A stretch of DNA of 64,000 bases, taken from the NCBI GenBank assembly GCA_963082975.1, contig OY720345.1:27474611-27538610 (forward strand), in the 5' to 3' direction. Positions 37,385 through 48,800 of the stretch are shown in pieces. Position 1 is the stretch's first letter. The number at the start of each line of letters is the position of its first letter. A program made the translations under genes and the position numbers. This DNA comes from Labia minor. Taxonomy: Eukaryota; Arthropoda; Insecta; Dermaptera; Spongiphoridae. Below the pieces are notes generated by a model, which was not told the DNA's origin, ran no database searches, and saw nothing but the letters and a program-made list of their open reading frames with translations.

Positions 37385-37979
37385 ACTATCTCGTAAGAGA
37401 TAGTATTGCGATCACGAAAATTTTCGATGTCGAGATTTTGATGTTTATATACCTTTTGAAGGTTCCTGAATCATTTTCACTAAGGTTGAGAAAAATGTCT
37501 GTCTGTGTGTGTGTATGTATGTAACCAAGATTACGCAAAAACGGTTTGAGCTAGAATTATGAAATTTGGTACATGAGCATTATTCAAAATTCGTAGTTTT
37601 CTATCAACTTTTGAGAAATGTAGCTCAACCGGAAGAGGGTCATTGCCTACAACGATTTGATTTTTTTCCTCTAAAGTGACCGTAAAAATAAAGATATATG
37701 TTTGACAATTTTTACATGATTAAAAATTGTATAAAACTGCTATATATAGAATTTCAACTTGATTGATTTGCTGAAATTACCAGAATTAATTTTTTAACAT
37801 TGCAAATCTCACGCGCCAACACGTGACGTGGTGCCATCAACAAAAAGCCAAACATGCGCTGGTTTAATAAATAGTATTTATTAATTTATAATTAATTAAA
37901 TTTAATTTAAATATAATATATTATGTTATTTAATCCAATTCAAATTTGCGAGATAGTCGAGTGGAGACACTCCAGCTAA
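37385..37979 (+). mobile_element. HINE-like family A, copy A2
   Basis: The best-preserved + strand copy: ACTATCTCG head, (TG)n near 37500-37520, GAAATTTGGTA core, and GCGAGATAGT followed by the GAGTG/CACTC hairpin and CAGCTAA. It lies in the 5' UTR intron of the cuticle gene. Confidence 0.8.
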
Positions 37980-38454
37980 TTTTAATTTTATTTTACATTT
38001 ATATATCTTTTTTTAATAAGATGATTGAATATTATTTGAATTTATCATTTTTATTTTAAGCAAAATATTTAAAAGAATCTCTCAATGTTTCAATTTTATT
38101 TAAATAATTTCAGGGAATATTTTATCTAAAAAATATTATTTAAGGGCGATCAATATTTTACTAAACAAAAATCAAATAAATAAGTTTTAGCTAGGAACTT
38201 TTTTTTTTTATAAATTGTATATAATAATAATTTTTATAAATTGTATACCTAAAAAATATTAAAATTATTTGAAAAAAAAAATATAATTTCGAAACAAAAA
38301 GGCGGGAGTGTCCTCCCCTAGACTTTCCCGCATATAAATAGGTAATTAGGTTATTATTATTATGTTTTAACAACAATAAAAATATACAAACTAATTAATT
38401 TAAATTATAAAGTAAAATGGTTTAACACTATTATATATATTTATAATTTACACC

Positions 38455-38700
38455 TAACGCTACTTGTATAGGTAAAATGTCACTTCCGGTAGTCAGATCA
38501 TGATGAAATTTGGTATCTGAATTTTTTTCATATTTTTAAATCTATATACAAAATAGGAAGCAAATATCTCGAAGCAAACTGGTACTTTACTTGAAAGGTA
38601 AACGCAACCAGTGTAGGTAAAGTCCCACTTCCGGTTAACCGATTTTGACGAAATTTTGATAGAAATCTACAAACTTTCGAAGTCCTAGCTTGATTAGAAG
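38455..38700. repeat. Two tandem copies of a core-like repeat
   Basis: Two units 120-130 bases apart each read GGTAAA, then CACTTCCGGT, then about 15 bases, then GATGAAATTT or GACGAAATTT. They resemble the cores of families A and B but lack their ends, so they may come from a further relative. Confidence 0.45.
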
Positions 38701-39692
38701 AATGGGTGGTTTGTACAAAAATAATTAAAAATTTTAAAAATATCTATGTATTAAATTTAAAATAAATAATATATAATAATAATAATAATAATAAATTAGA
38801 AATAATTTACAAATGAAAATATTAAATTCAATAATAGAAAGATAATTTTATATTATTCGACACATACTATTGAAATATAAATATATTATTTGTTTTCTTC
38901 TTTGAAAAATCTTTCAATATATTTTCGAAAATGTAAAATAAATCAGGTTGAATTTTCATCGTAATTAATAAATTTTGATGTACATTTAAGAAAGACAAAT
39001 GGAATTTGCTAACATCCAGTAAAGGTAATCCTTGTGATTAGACAATCTGATAAACAATGGTTGATTAAAAAAAGAGAGAAATGAATCCATTCACAATTAA
39101 CTCATCAAAACAAGCCAGATACAAATTCCAATATTTTGTAATACAGACATCCGGTGCGAAATTCATTAAGAAGTAAAAATAAGTGTAAATTGTAGACCCA
39201 GCAATTTATTTCCGAAGACAAAGAAAAAGAAACTATTTTATTCAATGAAGGATTATTTATCAGAGAAACAGACCTCATTGATCTGTAAAGATAAGCTATT
39301 TCAAAAGTAAATTTTGTAAAAGTCATGAAGAAATAGTGCTATGTTATTTAAAATAGTGTGAGGTAAAAAAGGGTTGATTTTACAATAATTGAAATATTTA
39401 TGTTTTTTTTTTTAAATTTTCAATATGTTTTCTAAATATTATGTAATATTTTAATAGCAAGGGGTGTGTGTGGTTTCAATTGATTTCCATCAATGATCAT
39501 TCGAATTTAACATCAATAAATAAATAATTAATATAAATGATAAATTAAATTCAAATATATATTATTCATAAATTTATAAATTTATAAAATTATTTCCACT
39601 TGTTATATAAAAATATTTATTATTTATATTAATGTTATTTGTGAAAATATAGTATGTTAAAATCATTGTTATCCTATTATTAAAACATCTAT

Positions 39693-39965
39693 GCATCTCC
39701 AGACATAGTTATGGTCATAAAATCGAGAAGGATGCGATAGGCAGGACACTTGGCGAGAATTGGAGATGAAAGACTAGCGAAAAATATTTGTGGGTAGCCT
39801 AATTGGGAATTATCAGGTTGGAAGATCAAAGACGCGGTGGTGGACAAGGTGGACAATGGAGAGATGCGAGAAAATAGAAGTTCGATGGGACTCTTAGAGA
39901 ACGATGGTTGATTGCTGTGGTCAATTACTTTTTCGAGAGGTATGTGCCAATTCAAGGTAATTGAT
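39693..39965 (+). mobile_element. LINE 3' end fragment (RTE-like, L4)
   Basis: It reads IKSRRMRWAGHLARIGDERL, then AKNIFVGSLIG and VGRSKTRWWTRWTMERCEK, the C-terminal block of RTE/CR1-type proteins, with a stop soon after. It is on the sense strand of the 5' UTR intron of the cuticle gene. Confidence 0.7.
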
Positions 39966-40137
39966 TATTGAAAAATGTATATTGCATTGCAATATTAAGA
40001 TTTTGAAGTTCAATATTCACTTCATATATTGCAGATTACATTACATTACATTACTAGCAAAATTTAAAAAATTGGAGTTATTCGGTTTAGCTTCTGAATG
40101 GCTCATATGTAGAGATAGATTGTTATTATTATAAAAA

Positions 40138-40725
40138 TTAGCTGGAGTGTCTCCACTCGACTATCTCGCAATTTGAATTGGATTAAATAACATAATATAT
40201 TATATTTAAATTAAATTTAATTAATTGTAAATTATAAATTAAAATTATTAAATAATATTTTTTAAACCAGCGCATGTTTGGCTCTTTGTTGATGGAACCA
40301 CGTCAGGTGTTGACGCGTGAGATTTACAGTGTTAAAAAATTATTTCTGGTAATTTCAGCAATTCAATCAAGCTGAAATTCTATATATAGCAGTTTTATTC
40401 AATTTTTAATCATGTGAAAAATTATCAAACATATATCTTTATTTTTACGGTCACTTTAGAGGAAAAAAAATCAAAACGTTGTAGGCAATGACCCTCTTCC
40501 GGTTGATCTACATTTCTCAAAAGTTGAAAGAAAACTACGAATTTTGAATAATGCCCGTATACCAAATTTCATAATTCTAGCTCAAACCATTTTTGCGTAA
40601 TCTTGTCTACACACATTTTACTCAACCTTAGTGAAAATGATTCAGGAACCTTCAAAACGTATAAAAACATCAAAATCTTAACATCGAAAATTTTCGTGAT
40701 CGCAATACTATCTCTGGCGAGATAT
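40138..40725 (-). mobile_element. HINE-like family A, copy A3
   Basis: A complete copy in reverse orientation to A2 within the same intron. It has the hairpin end at 40141, core and GCCAGAGATAGT end; the microsatellite arm is shortened. Confidence 0.8.
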
Positions 40726-40930
40726 AAATCATTTCTGATTGTTTGGTAGTATATAGTATATATATTGTATATATGATATATTATAGATATTGTAAGCAGA
40801 TATATGAATTTTCCTAAGTTTAGAAAATATAGAAAATTTAAAAAAAAATATTTTTTGAAAATTTAAAAAATCTTTTTAAACTCTTTCATGAGAATTATGA
40901 CATACTTTAAAGAAAAATTATTATCTAGAA

Positions 40931-41171
40931 CAGGGGTCGGCAACCCTTTTCAATAGCCGGGCACATTGCTGAAATAATAGAACAGGGGTGGGCACACTTG
41001 GTGATACTGAGAGCCATATTGAAAAAATTGAAAGAAAAATCGAAAAAAAATCGAAAATGTTCAAGAGCCTGACTTTTTTTTGGTGTTATGACTTTAAATT
41101 AATATTATACTTAGTAATTTGAATACGGGCACTTGAAAATGGCTTCTCGGTCACCAGATTGCCGACCACTG
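40931..41171. mobile_element. hAT MITE with a second hAT nested inside
   Basis: Outer ends CAGGGGTCGGCAACCC and GATTGCCGACCACTG, flanks ATCTAGAA (40923-40930) and ACCTAGAA (41172-41179). A second left end, CAGGGGTGGGCACACTTGG, starts at 40983 and matches the element at 4589. Confidence 0.75.
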
Positions 41172-41357
41172 ACCTAGAAAGTAATTTGAATGATTAAAAT
41201 CTTTCTGAAATTAAAAACAATTTTAGAGTCGATTTAGAAAAAAAAACTGCAAAACATACACACATACATGTTTTTTGAACTCGAGGGTAGTTAAAATGTT
41301 CCTTTTTATTAAAAATTTTAAATTTTTTATCCAACGTAATACTTTCCTGTAATAAAA

Positions 41358-41982
41358 TTAGCTGGAGTGTCTCCACTCGACTATCTCGCAATTTGAATTG
41401 GATTAAATAACATAATATATTATATTTAAATTAAATTTAATTAATTATAAATTATAAATAATAAATAATAAATATTAAACCAGCGCATGTTTGGCTTTTT
41501 GTTGATGGCACCACGTCACGTGTTGGCGCGTGAGATTTGCAGTGTTAAAAAATTAATTCTGGTAATTTCAGCGAATCAATCAAGCTGAAATTCTATATAT
41601 AGCAGTTTTATACAATTATTAATCATGTGAAAAATTATCAAACATATATCTTTATTTTTACGGTCACTTTAGAGGAAAAAAAATCAAAACGTTGTAGGTA
41701 ATGACCCTCTTCCGGTTGAGCTACATTTCTCAAAAGTTGATAGAAAACTATGAATTTTGAATAATGTCCATGTACCAAATTTCATCATTCTAGCTCAAAC
41801 CGTTTTTGCGTAATCTTGCCTACATACATACACACACACACACATACACACACACACACACACACAGACATTTTTCTCAACCTTAGTGAAAATGATTCAG
41901 GAACCTTCAAAACGTATAAAAACATCAAAATCTCAACATCGAAAATTTTCGTGATCGCAATACTATCTCTGGCGAGATAGTA
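41358..41982 (-). mobile_element. HINE-like family A, copy A4
   Basis: A complete copy, same orientation as A3 and about 630 bases from it. It has a long (CA)n tract at 41826-41868 at the position where other copies have a shorter array. Confidence 0.85.
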
Positions 41983-42823
41983 AAAAGTGAAAAGAAATTA
42001 ATTAAAATCACTAAATTGAAGAGTATTTCAAATCGTACAAAATCAAGTAGTCTATTGTTAAATTGAAAAAAAACCAAATATAAATATTTATGTAATTTCT
42101 TATGTTATCTAAATTAATATTTAAAGAATTCTATTGATAATGATTTTAAATAATGTACATTTTGCCTTGAATTCATAATATTTATTATAATCCGATATAT
42201 ACATTTTTTTACTATAAATATACATTATAATACATAATAATCGAATATGTCATTCTCGTGTGAAATTCTATCCAAGTCATGTTTATTCATATTAACTAGT
42301 AGAACTGGGTCATGAACATTGTTTAATTTTTATGTTTTTTTTTTTTCTTGAAATTAAAATCAACAAACATGAAAAAAAAGATATTGTTATTATTATTACA
42401 TTTAATTGAAATGAATAACAAATAATACTAGTAACTTGGTAGTTATTAGTTGTTAGTTATTATTCGCCCATGGATGGATGTCTTCCTTTTGTTTTCTGGC
42501 CCCTGACCTTCTCAAGAAAACACGTCAGGCCATGCTGCCTGGCCATTTAACACTTCCTTCAAACTTCCTGAAAATTGGAAAAGAATTAGAATAATTAAAT
42601 TAAACTTTTATAATAGCGTGGTAATTAACAAACGGCGTTAACCTTCGTTAGAACTCAAGGTTTTTCTCTCCATCTCTGCCTCCAACTCTCTGATTAATAA
42701 TATAATTAAAAAAATAAATAAATAAATAAAGAAAAAAGAAAAATGATTAAATTAAATTTCGGTGCTGGCCAAAGTGTTATATAATTCAACTTATAATAGT
42801 ATTACTTGAATGTTTCAGCCGGG

Positions 42824-45800
42824 ATGTCTTCTACGACGGCGGCGGCTGCGACCTTGCTATGCCTAACTTTGGCGGGGGTGTTTGCTGAGGGACCCGAGGA
42901 ATATCTTGATATTCAAAAAGGTGGCAGTTATCGATTCGGTTATAAAACAGGTACAATTAAATTATATGATTTATTATTCTAAAATTAACTAATATTCATA
43001 CATATTTTAATCCAAATTGAATAATTGAAATCAAAGAAAATTACATAATTGGATGATCTAGAACAGTGGTTTCCAAACCTATTTCGCCAAACGGCCCCTT
43101 TCCAGAAAAAAATTTACTCAGCGCCCCCTGAAAATTAACTTTTTTTAATTTTAATAACAATTAAACAGAAAGATAAATGCACGTATTCTCAAAATATTTT
43201 AAATAAAGGTATAAATTAGAAACATTGAAATTATGTATTTATTTATTGAACTCAGAATAGAAAAGTAATATATAAGTAATTTTCCCTAAATCCACCTGTG
43301 GCCATCACCGCCCCCTGGATCGCTGCAACACCCACGAGGGGGCGGTAGCGGCCACTTTGGGAATCACTGTTCTAGATACTGGTAATAAAAATTTTAAAAG
43401 CTAAAATTGAAAATATATGGATTATGTTTATATAGATCGTAATTTAGTACAACTAAAGATAAAACAATTTTTCAATAAATAACTTTTTTACCGACCGACG
43501 ATAGTAAGGGAGGTATTGTTTTCACACCAAATTTCACATGTGGAGATTTTTACATATCTCCACGAATCATGCATTTTCTTAACAGAAAAAAGTATTTTTA
43601 GCATTATGTCTGTCTGTCCGTCCGTCCGTATAGATGTGTACAGCCTGAACGGCTCAACGGATTTTGATGAAATTTGGTATATTTACTTAATGTATCAGTG
43701 GGATGAATTGATCAACTTTTGGTGCAAATCTGGAAACCGGAAGTGGTAGTATTAGCGATCAACGATAGGAAGGAAAAGGTTATTTTCACACCAAATTTCA
43801 CATGAGGATATTTTTTACATATCACCACGAATCATGCTCTTCGTGGTGGTTTTATTCTCGAGAAAAATCATCTTTATTAGTTTTTTTCTTAATTTAAAAT
43901 TATATGACGTCATCCAGCCATTCATGACCAGCCTGGTCTTACATATATATTATAAATAAAATAAAATTAAAAATATTTATGTTATATTCATATCTGTTTT
44001 TTATTACATTAATAGATATATTAAAATTATTTGAAATTGTTTCTGTAGCTGGAAATTAATTTATTTCAAACCGTCGGTCGGTTCGAACCTGGCCACAGGT
44101 CAACTTATTTTAATAAGTATTTTGACTCGTATCCTTCCTTCTTAAAAATAAATCTTATCTTATTATGCTAGCTAAAATTGTATATATGTATTTATCTATA
44201 TATATTGGTTCTCAAAAACCGCTCTAACGATTTTTTTCAAATTCACACTAGATATAGTATTTATAAAGAAAAATTAAGTTTTATTGATGATATCTCTTGA
44301 AACATACAGCTTCATTATTAATTTCTTAATTGAAAATTATATATGGAAAACGTCAAAATTTTTAATACTGCCTGCTAAGACAGTAAAAAAATGACAATTT
44401 TTTATCTAAATACATATAGTCCAGCGGTTGGACTGATGTTTTAACGAGTGGATTTCGTCGGTTCGAAACTCGCCGGGTGAATCGTTATTTAAAAATGAAA
44501 ATAATGATTTTGTTATTTTTTTTTCTTTTTATCTATTGTTTACTTTTTAATAAATTACTATTCTATATTTATTTATTCATTGTTCTTTTATTAATAAAGT
44601 TTTAGATAGTTTTATAAGTTTTAATATTTTTTCAATAAAATATTATTCAATATATTTATTAATATTATTTTATTTATTATTATTGAGTACCCGAAGTTCC
44701 ATTCATTTTAATCAGATTGATGCAATGATGCAACAGTTAATAATTGTAATATTGTAATAAATTTCTATCTTGAAAATTGTTACATATTATTCAGGATATT
44801 TTAAAAACTATTTCTTTCTTTAATTAATATTCATTTTTTCTATAAGTCAGATATATTTCCAAATATTAAATAATTTTTGAAGTGAAAACTTCTTTAGCGG
44901 CGTTGAGCACTTTTGCGGGATGGGGAAAAAGTATAGAACTCGCGTGATCGTGACTAACACCATGAAACCATCTGCTTTCAAATTTCTTATAACAGAGCGC
45001 GAAATTTGAATTGTCATTAGAACTGTTTTATAAATTATCTCTAACATATAAATATATATTTATTATGTAAAGTTCATTTCATATATACATATATAATCAA
45101 AATTATACGAAATGAACTTCACATAATAAATATATATTTTATGTTAGAGATAAGAATTATAAAACAGTTCGTATTGCAATATTTTAAACAAAGTTGTGTA
45201 TTTATATATATATAAATATAAGTTACAAATTTGTTTAAAATATATGTTTAAAATAATATATAAGTTATATATATATACATGCATATGAAATTCATCTTTC
45301 TCGTGAAATAGCGCGAATTTCGTCTGTTTTAAAATTTCTTACGCAGAAGTTTTCACTTCTGTCGGCCAGTCCCACGACTGCCAATTTTGCTTTTTTAATT
45401 CCGAAAAGCTGCAAAGCACGTTTTTTTGTCTTTAGTTTGTTTTATAACCACTTGGGGCGCTAAACAGTTTTTCAAAAAAACACTATAGAAAAAAAATATA
45501 TGTACCTATATATTATATATTTATGTATTATTGAGGAGCACAAGTTCATTAATTTTAATCAGATTGATGCAAATGTGTAACATTTAATAATTGTAATAAA
45601 TAATTAAAGAATTGTGTATCAATATTTTTTAAAGGGTAGAGCGAGAGCTCGGTGTCCCAGGTATTAATATTACCAGCCAAATCCAATAATAATGAATCAT
45701 TTTTTTTAACTTAAGTACCGAGCCGAGGCTCGGGGTCCCGGTACTAAAATATTTATTCTCATAAACAAAAACTGTTAACTACTGTTTTAAAAAGTTATTT

Positions 45801-48800
45801 GAATATCAAAATCATGTTCAAATATTTTTTCTAAATAACCTTGATAAATTACTTCTGGAAAAAAATCACTCGGATTATTGGTGTATTTCTATTAGAATGT
45901 TGAAGAAGAAGAATTGAGGTCCTATTTTAGGTTAAATTAAAATTTAATTGAATTTTAACAAAGTTTTTCACAAAAACTGAAATAATATTCATAAAGATGT
46001 ATGGTTTTTAATTAAGGATAGATGATACATGAAGGATGTTGAAATTTTGGTATTAACTACTCCATTTGATATGTCTAGTTAAGATATTTTTATAAATTAT
46101 TAGTTAAAAATTTAACTTGATAATATGTTATAACTGAAATTTGCATAAATAATCAATAAATTTGAAATTACATTGAGCATATTATTATATAATTATAACA
46201 AAAAATTTACTTTTTATATTTTTAAATTTAATTTTAATTGATATAACTAATTTTATAAATTAATTAATTTTTTTAAAGATATATAAATATAGCATATAAT
46301 GAGTTGTGGTTGAATGAATGATTATATTATATCATAAATCATTGAAGTTAAATACATATTAATTATTTCATTTCATTTATAAATTAAATTTATATAAAAA
46401 ATAATTTATTTTCACTAAGTAAAATTCGTAATTTTTAGATTTAAACATAGATATGTGTGTGGAATGAAATGATCATATGAATAAAATTTATTCATTCCCT
46501 GTTTTTTAATATACTGTTCCTCTTATGCGACTAACCGAAGTATAACTGAATTTAACTATTATTATTATTTGGTTAATTTTTTTTTATTTGACATAAATCG
46601 CGTCCCACTCTATTCTATCTAAATTAAGGCGAATGATTAAATTGAATGAATATTTTTTGTCTTTATCCAGATTAATTAATTAAAAAGCATTATTATTATT
46701 TGCGGATAGACCCTGGTGAGAGCTTTACCGAGAAATTATTAATTATTGGTATTCCCTAGGCCCGAACCCGAGTCTTCAGTGTGGTAGACTGTCGTGCTAA
46801 CCACTGAAGAGTCTTTAATAAGCATAATACTTATTTAAATAATAACAATTTTTACATATATAGGTAAATAAATGATATTTCTCTTAGTAGCTATATTAAA
46901 TCAAAAAACTAATAAATAATTATAAATAGAAGTCAAGATTATAATTTCGAAAACAATTATCGATATGATTTTTAACAATAGTAATTGAAAAATTTATAAT
47001 TCCAATTCAATCCTCATTAATAATTATAGTAATAATAGTTATTATAAATTACAAGATGTTGGAATATAATTGCTAAAATAAATGGGTAAATGATTAATAT
47101 AAAAGATCATAAGGAATTAATGGAGGAAAAATAAACAACAGGGAGATAAAAAAGAACAAAAGTTTTTTTTTTGTTTGTTTAACTTTTTTTGATTGTATCT
47201 TGTGATAATTCGTCATTCTAGAGGATGTTTAACTGTCTAATGGCTTATGGTTAAATAATTAAGCCACAGTGTCGGAAGTGGAACACGGCATTGAGCCTCC
47301 CGAGCTGCGTCTTCTGCTGCTGCATCCAAATGAGCCTAATGAGGCTGCTTCACAATGAACGGCCAGCCTAGACCCAGATGAACTTCCGCTCCCCTCACCC
47401 ACCACCACCATATCAACTGCATTTATCAAACAAATCCCTCCCCCAAGATTTATTACTTCAGTTTAATCGGTTTATTATTATTTATTCAAACAATTCAGTT
47501 TTCTATTTTCTATTAATTTAAAAAAAAATACAAGGATAAAGGGGCGTGGTAAAAACTCTAGAATTTAAATATTATACATATATTTTAAAATTTTTAAAGG
47601 ATGGATTGGTTATTATTATTGTCCTCCAATTCTATATTAATATATACAATAGGATGTAGATTGAAATAAGGATTGTAGAATGGATAACATTGATATACTA
47701 GTATATATAAAAAATCTGGAGTTTCTCCACTCAACTATCTCGCAATTTTAAAATGGATTAATAAAAACATATATTATATTTAAATTAAATTTAATTAATT
47801 AAATTATAAATTCCAATTAATAAAATTAATATTTATTAAACCAGTGCGTGATGGCAGTCAAGGTGTTAAAAAATTAATTCCAGTACTTTCAGTGATTCAA
47901 TCAAACTGAAATTCTATATTTAGCAGTCTTATACAATTTTTAATCATGGGAAAAACTATCAAACATATATCTTTGTTTTTACGGTTAGTTTAGAGGGGAA
48001 AAATGAAAACGTGGTAGATAATGACCCTCTTCCGGACGAGCTACCTTTCTCCAAAGAAAACTACGAATTTTGAATAATGCCCGTGTACCAAATTTATTTT
48101 TCTAGCTCAAACCGTTTTTGCGTAATCTTGTCTACGTACACAAACACACACACAGACACAGACATTTTTCTCAACCTTATTGTTAGTGAAGATGACTCAG
48201 AGTTCCTGAGTCAGGGACCTTCGAAACGTATAAAATCATCAAAATCTTGACATCGAAAATTTTCGTGATCGCAATACTATTTCCGGCGAGATAGTAAAAA
48301 CTATAGAATAGGTAATTAATAACTACTGTATATTATTATTCAAAAAAGCTAGAAATTATTTTTTTTATTTACCCGATAATTTGATGGATAGCCCTGTAAG
48401 CTATTCAACAGAAACAACAACAATTCATAGAATCCATTTACAATATTGACCGACAATGAATACAAAAATATTTTTTCTAAAAAATCCCATAATTATTAAA
48501 TCTACATATTATTAGACATTTTTAGTAAATCAAATATTTCCAAATTTATTATTTGACTAATTTAATGTAATTATTAGATCATGTTAATTCATAGTAATTC
48601 TACATAATAATAAGATTATATAAAAAATTACATTTAATTAAACATTAAACTATAAGTTTTTCTTTTTAAAGTAAAATCTCGAAAATGTGACCTTTTTAAC
48701 CATAATATATTCACTTTTGTGTTTAATTGCATTAGGTGATACGGGCGGTCATTTTCATCATGTTGATTCCACTGGAAAAGGAAAAGATCAGGTTGTAAGA

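Larger units (their letters stand above)
44151..45668 (+). mobile_element. Helitron-like family C, copy C3, interrupted
   Basis: Head AATCTTATCTTATTATGCTA; tail AAAGGGTAGAGCGAGAGCTC then GGTGTCCCAGGTATTA. The 3' region (TTCATTTTAATCAGATTGATG) occurs twice, near 44700 and 45550, around an inserted fold-back element. Confidence 0.6.

Noticed and set aside
41826-41868. CA-rich array as a CRISPR-like or tandem regulatory repeat
   Set aside because: It is a simple (CA)n microsatellite belonging to family A; no spacers.
43516-43749. 77-codon frame in family B copy B4
   Set aside because: It is created by the non-coding HINE-like repeat; similar frames occur in other copies with shifted stops.
46725-46815. 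Possible tRNA gene on the minus strand
   Set aside because: A and B boxes are recognisable but the acceptor and T stems do not pair; treated as a tRNA-derived relic.
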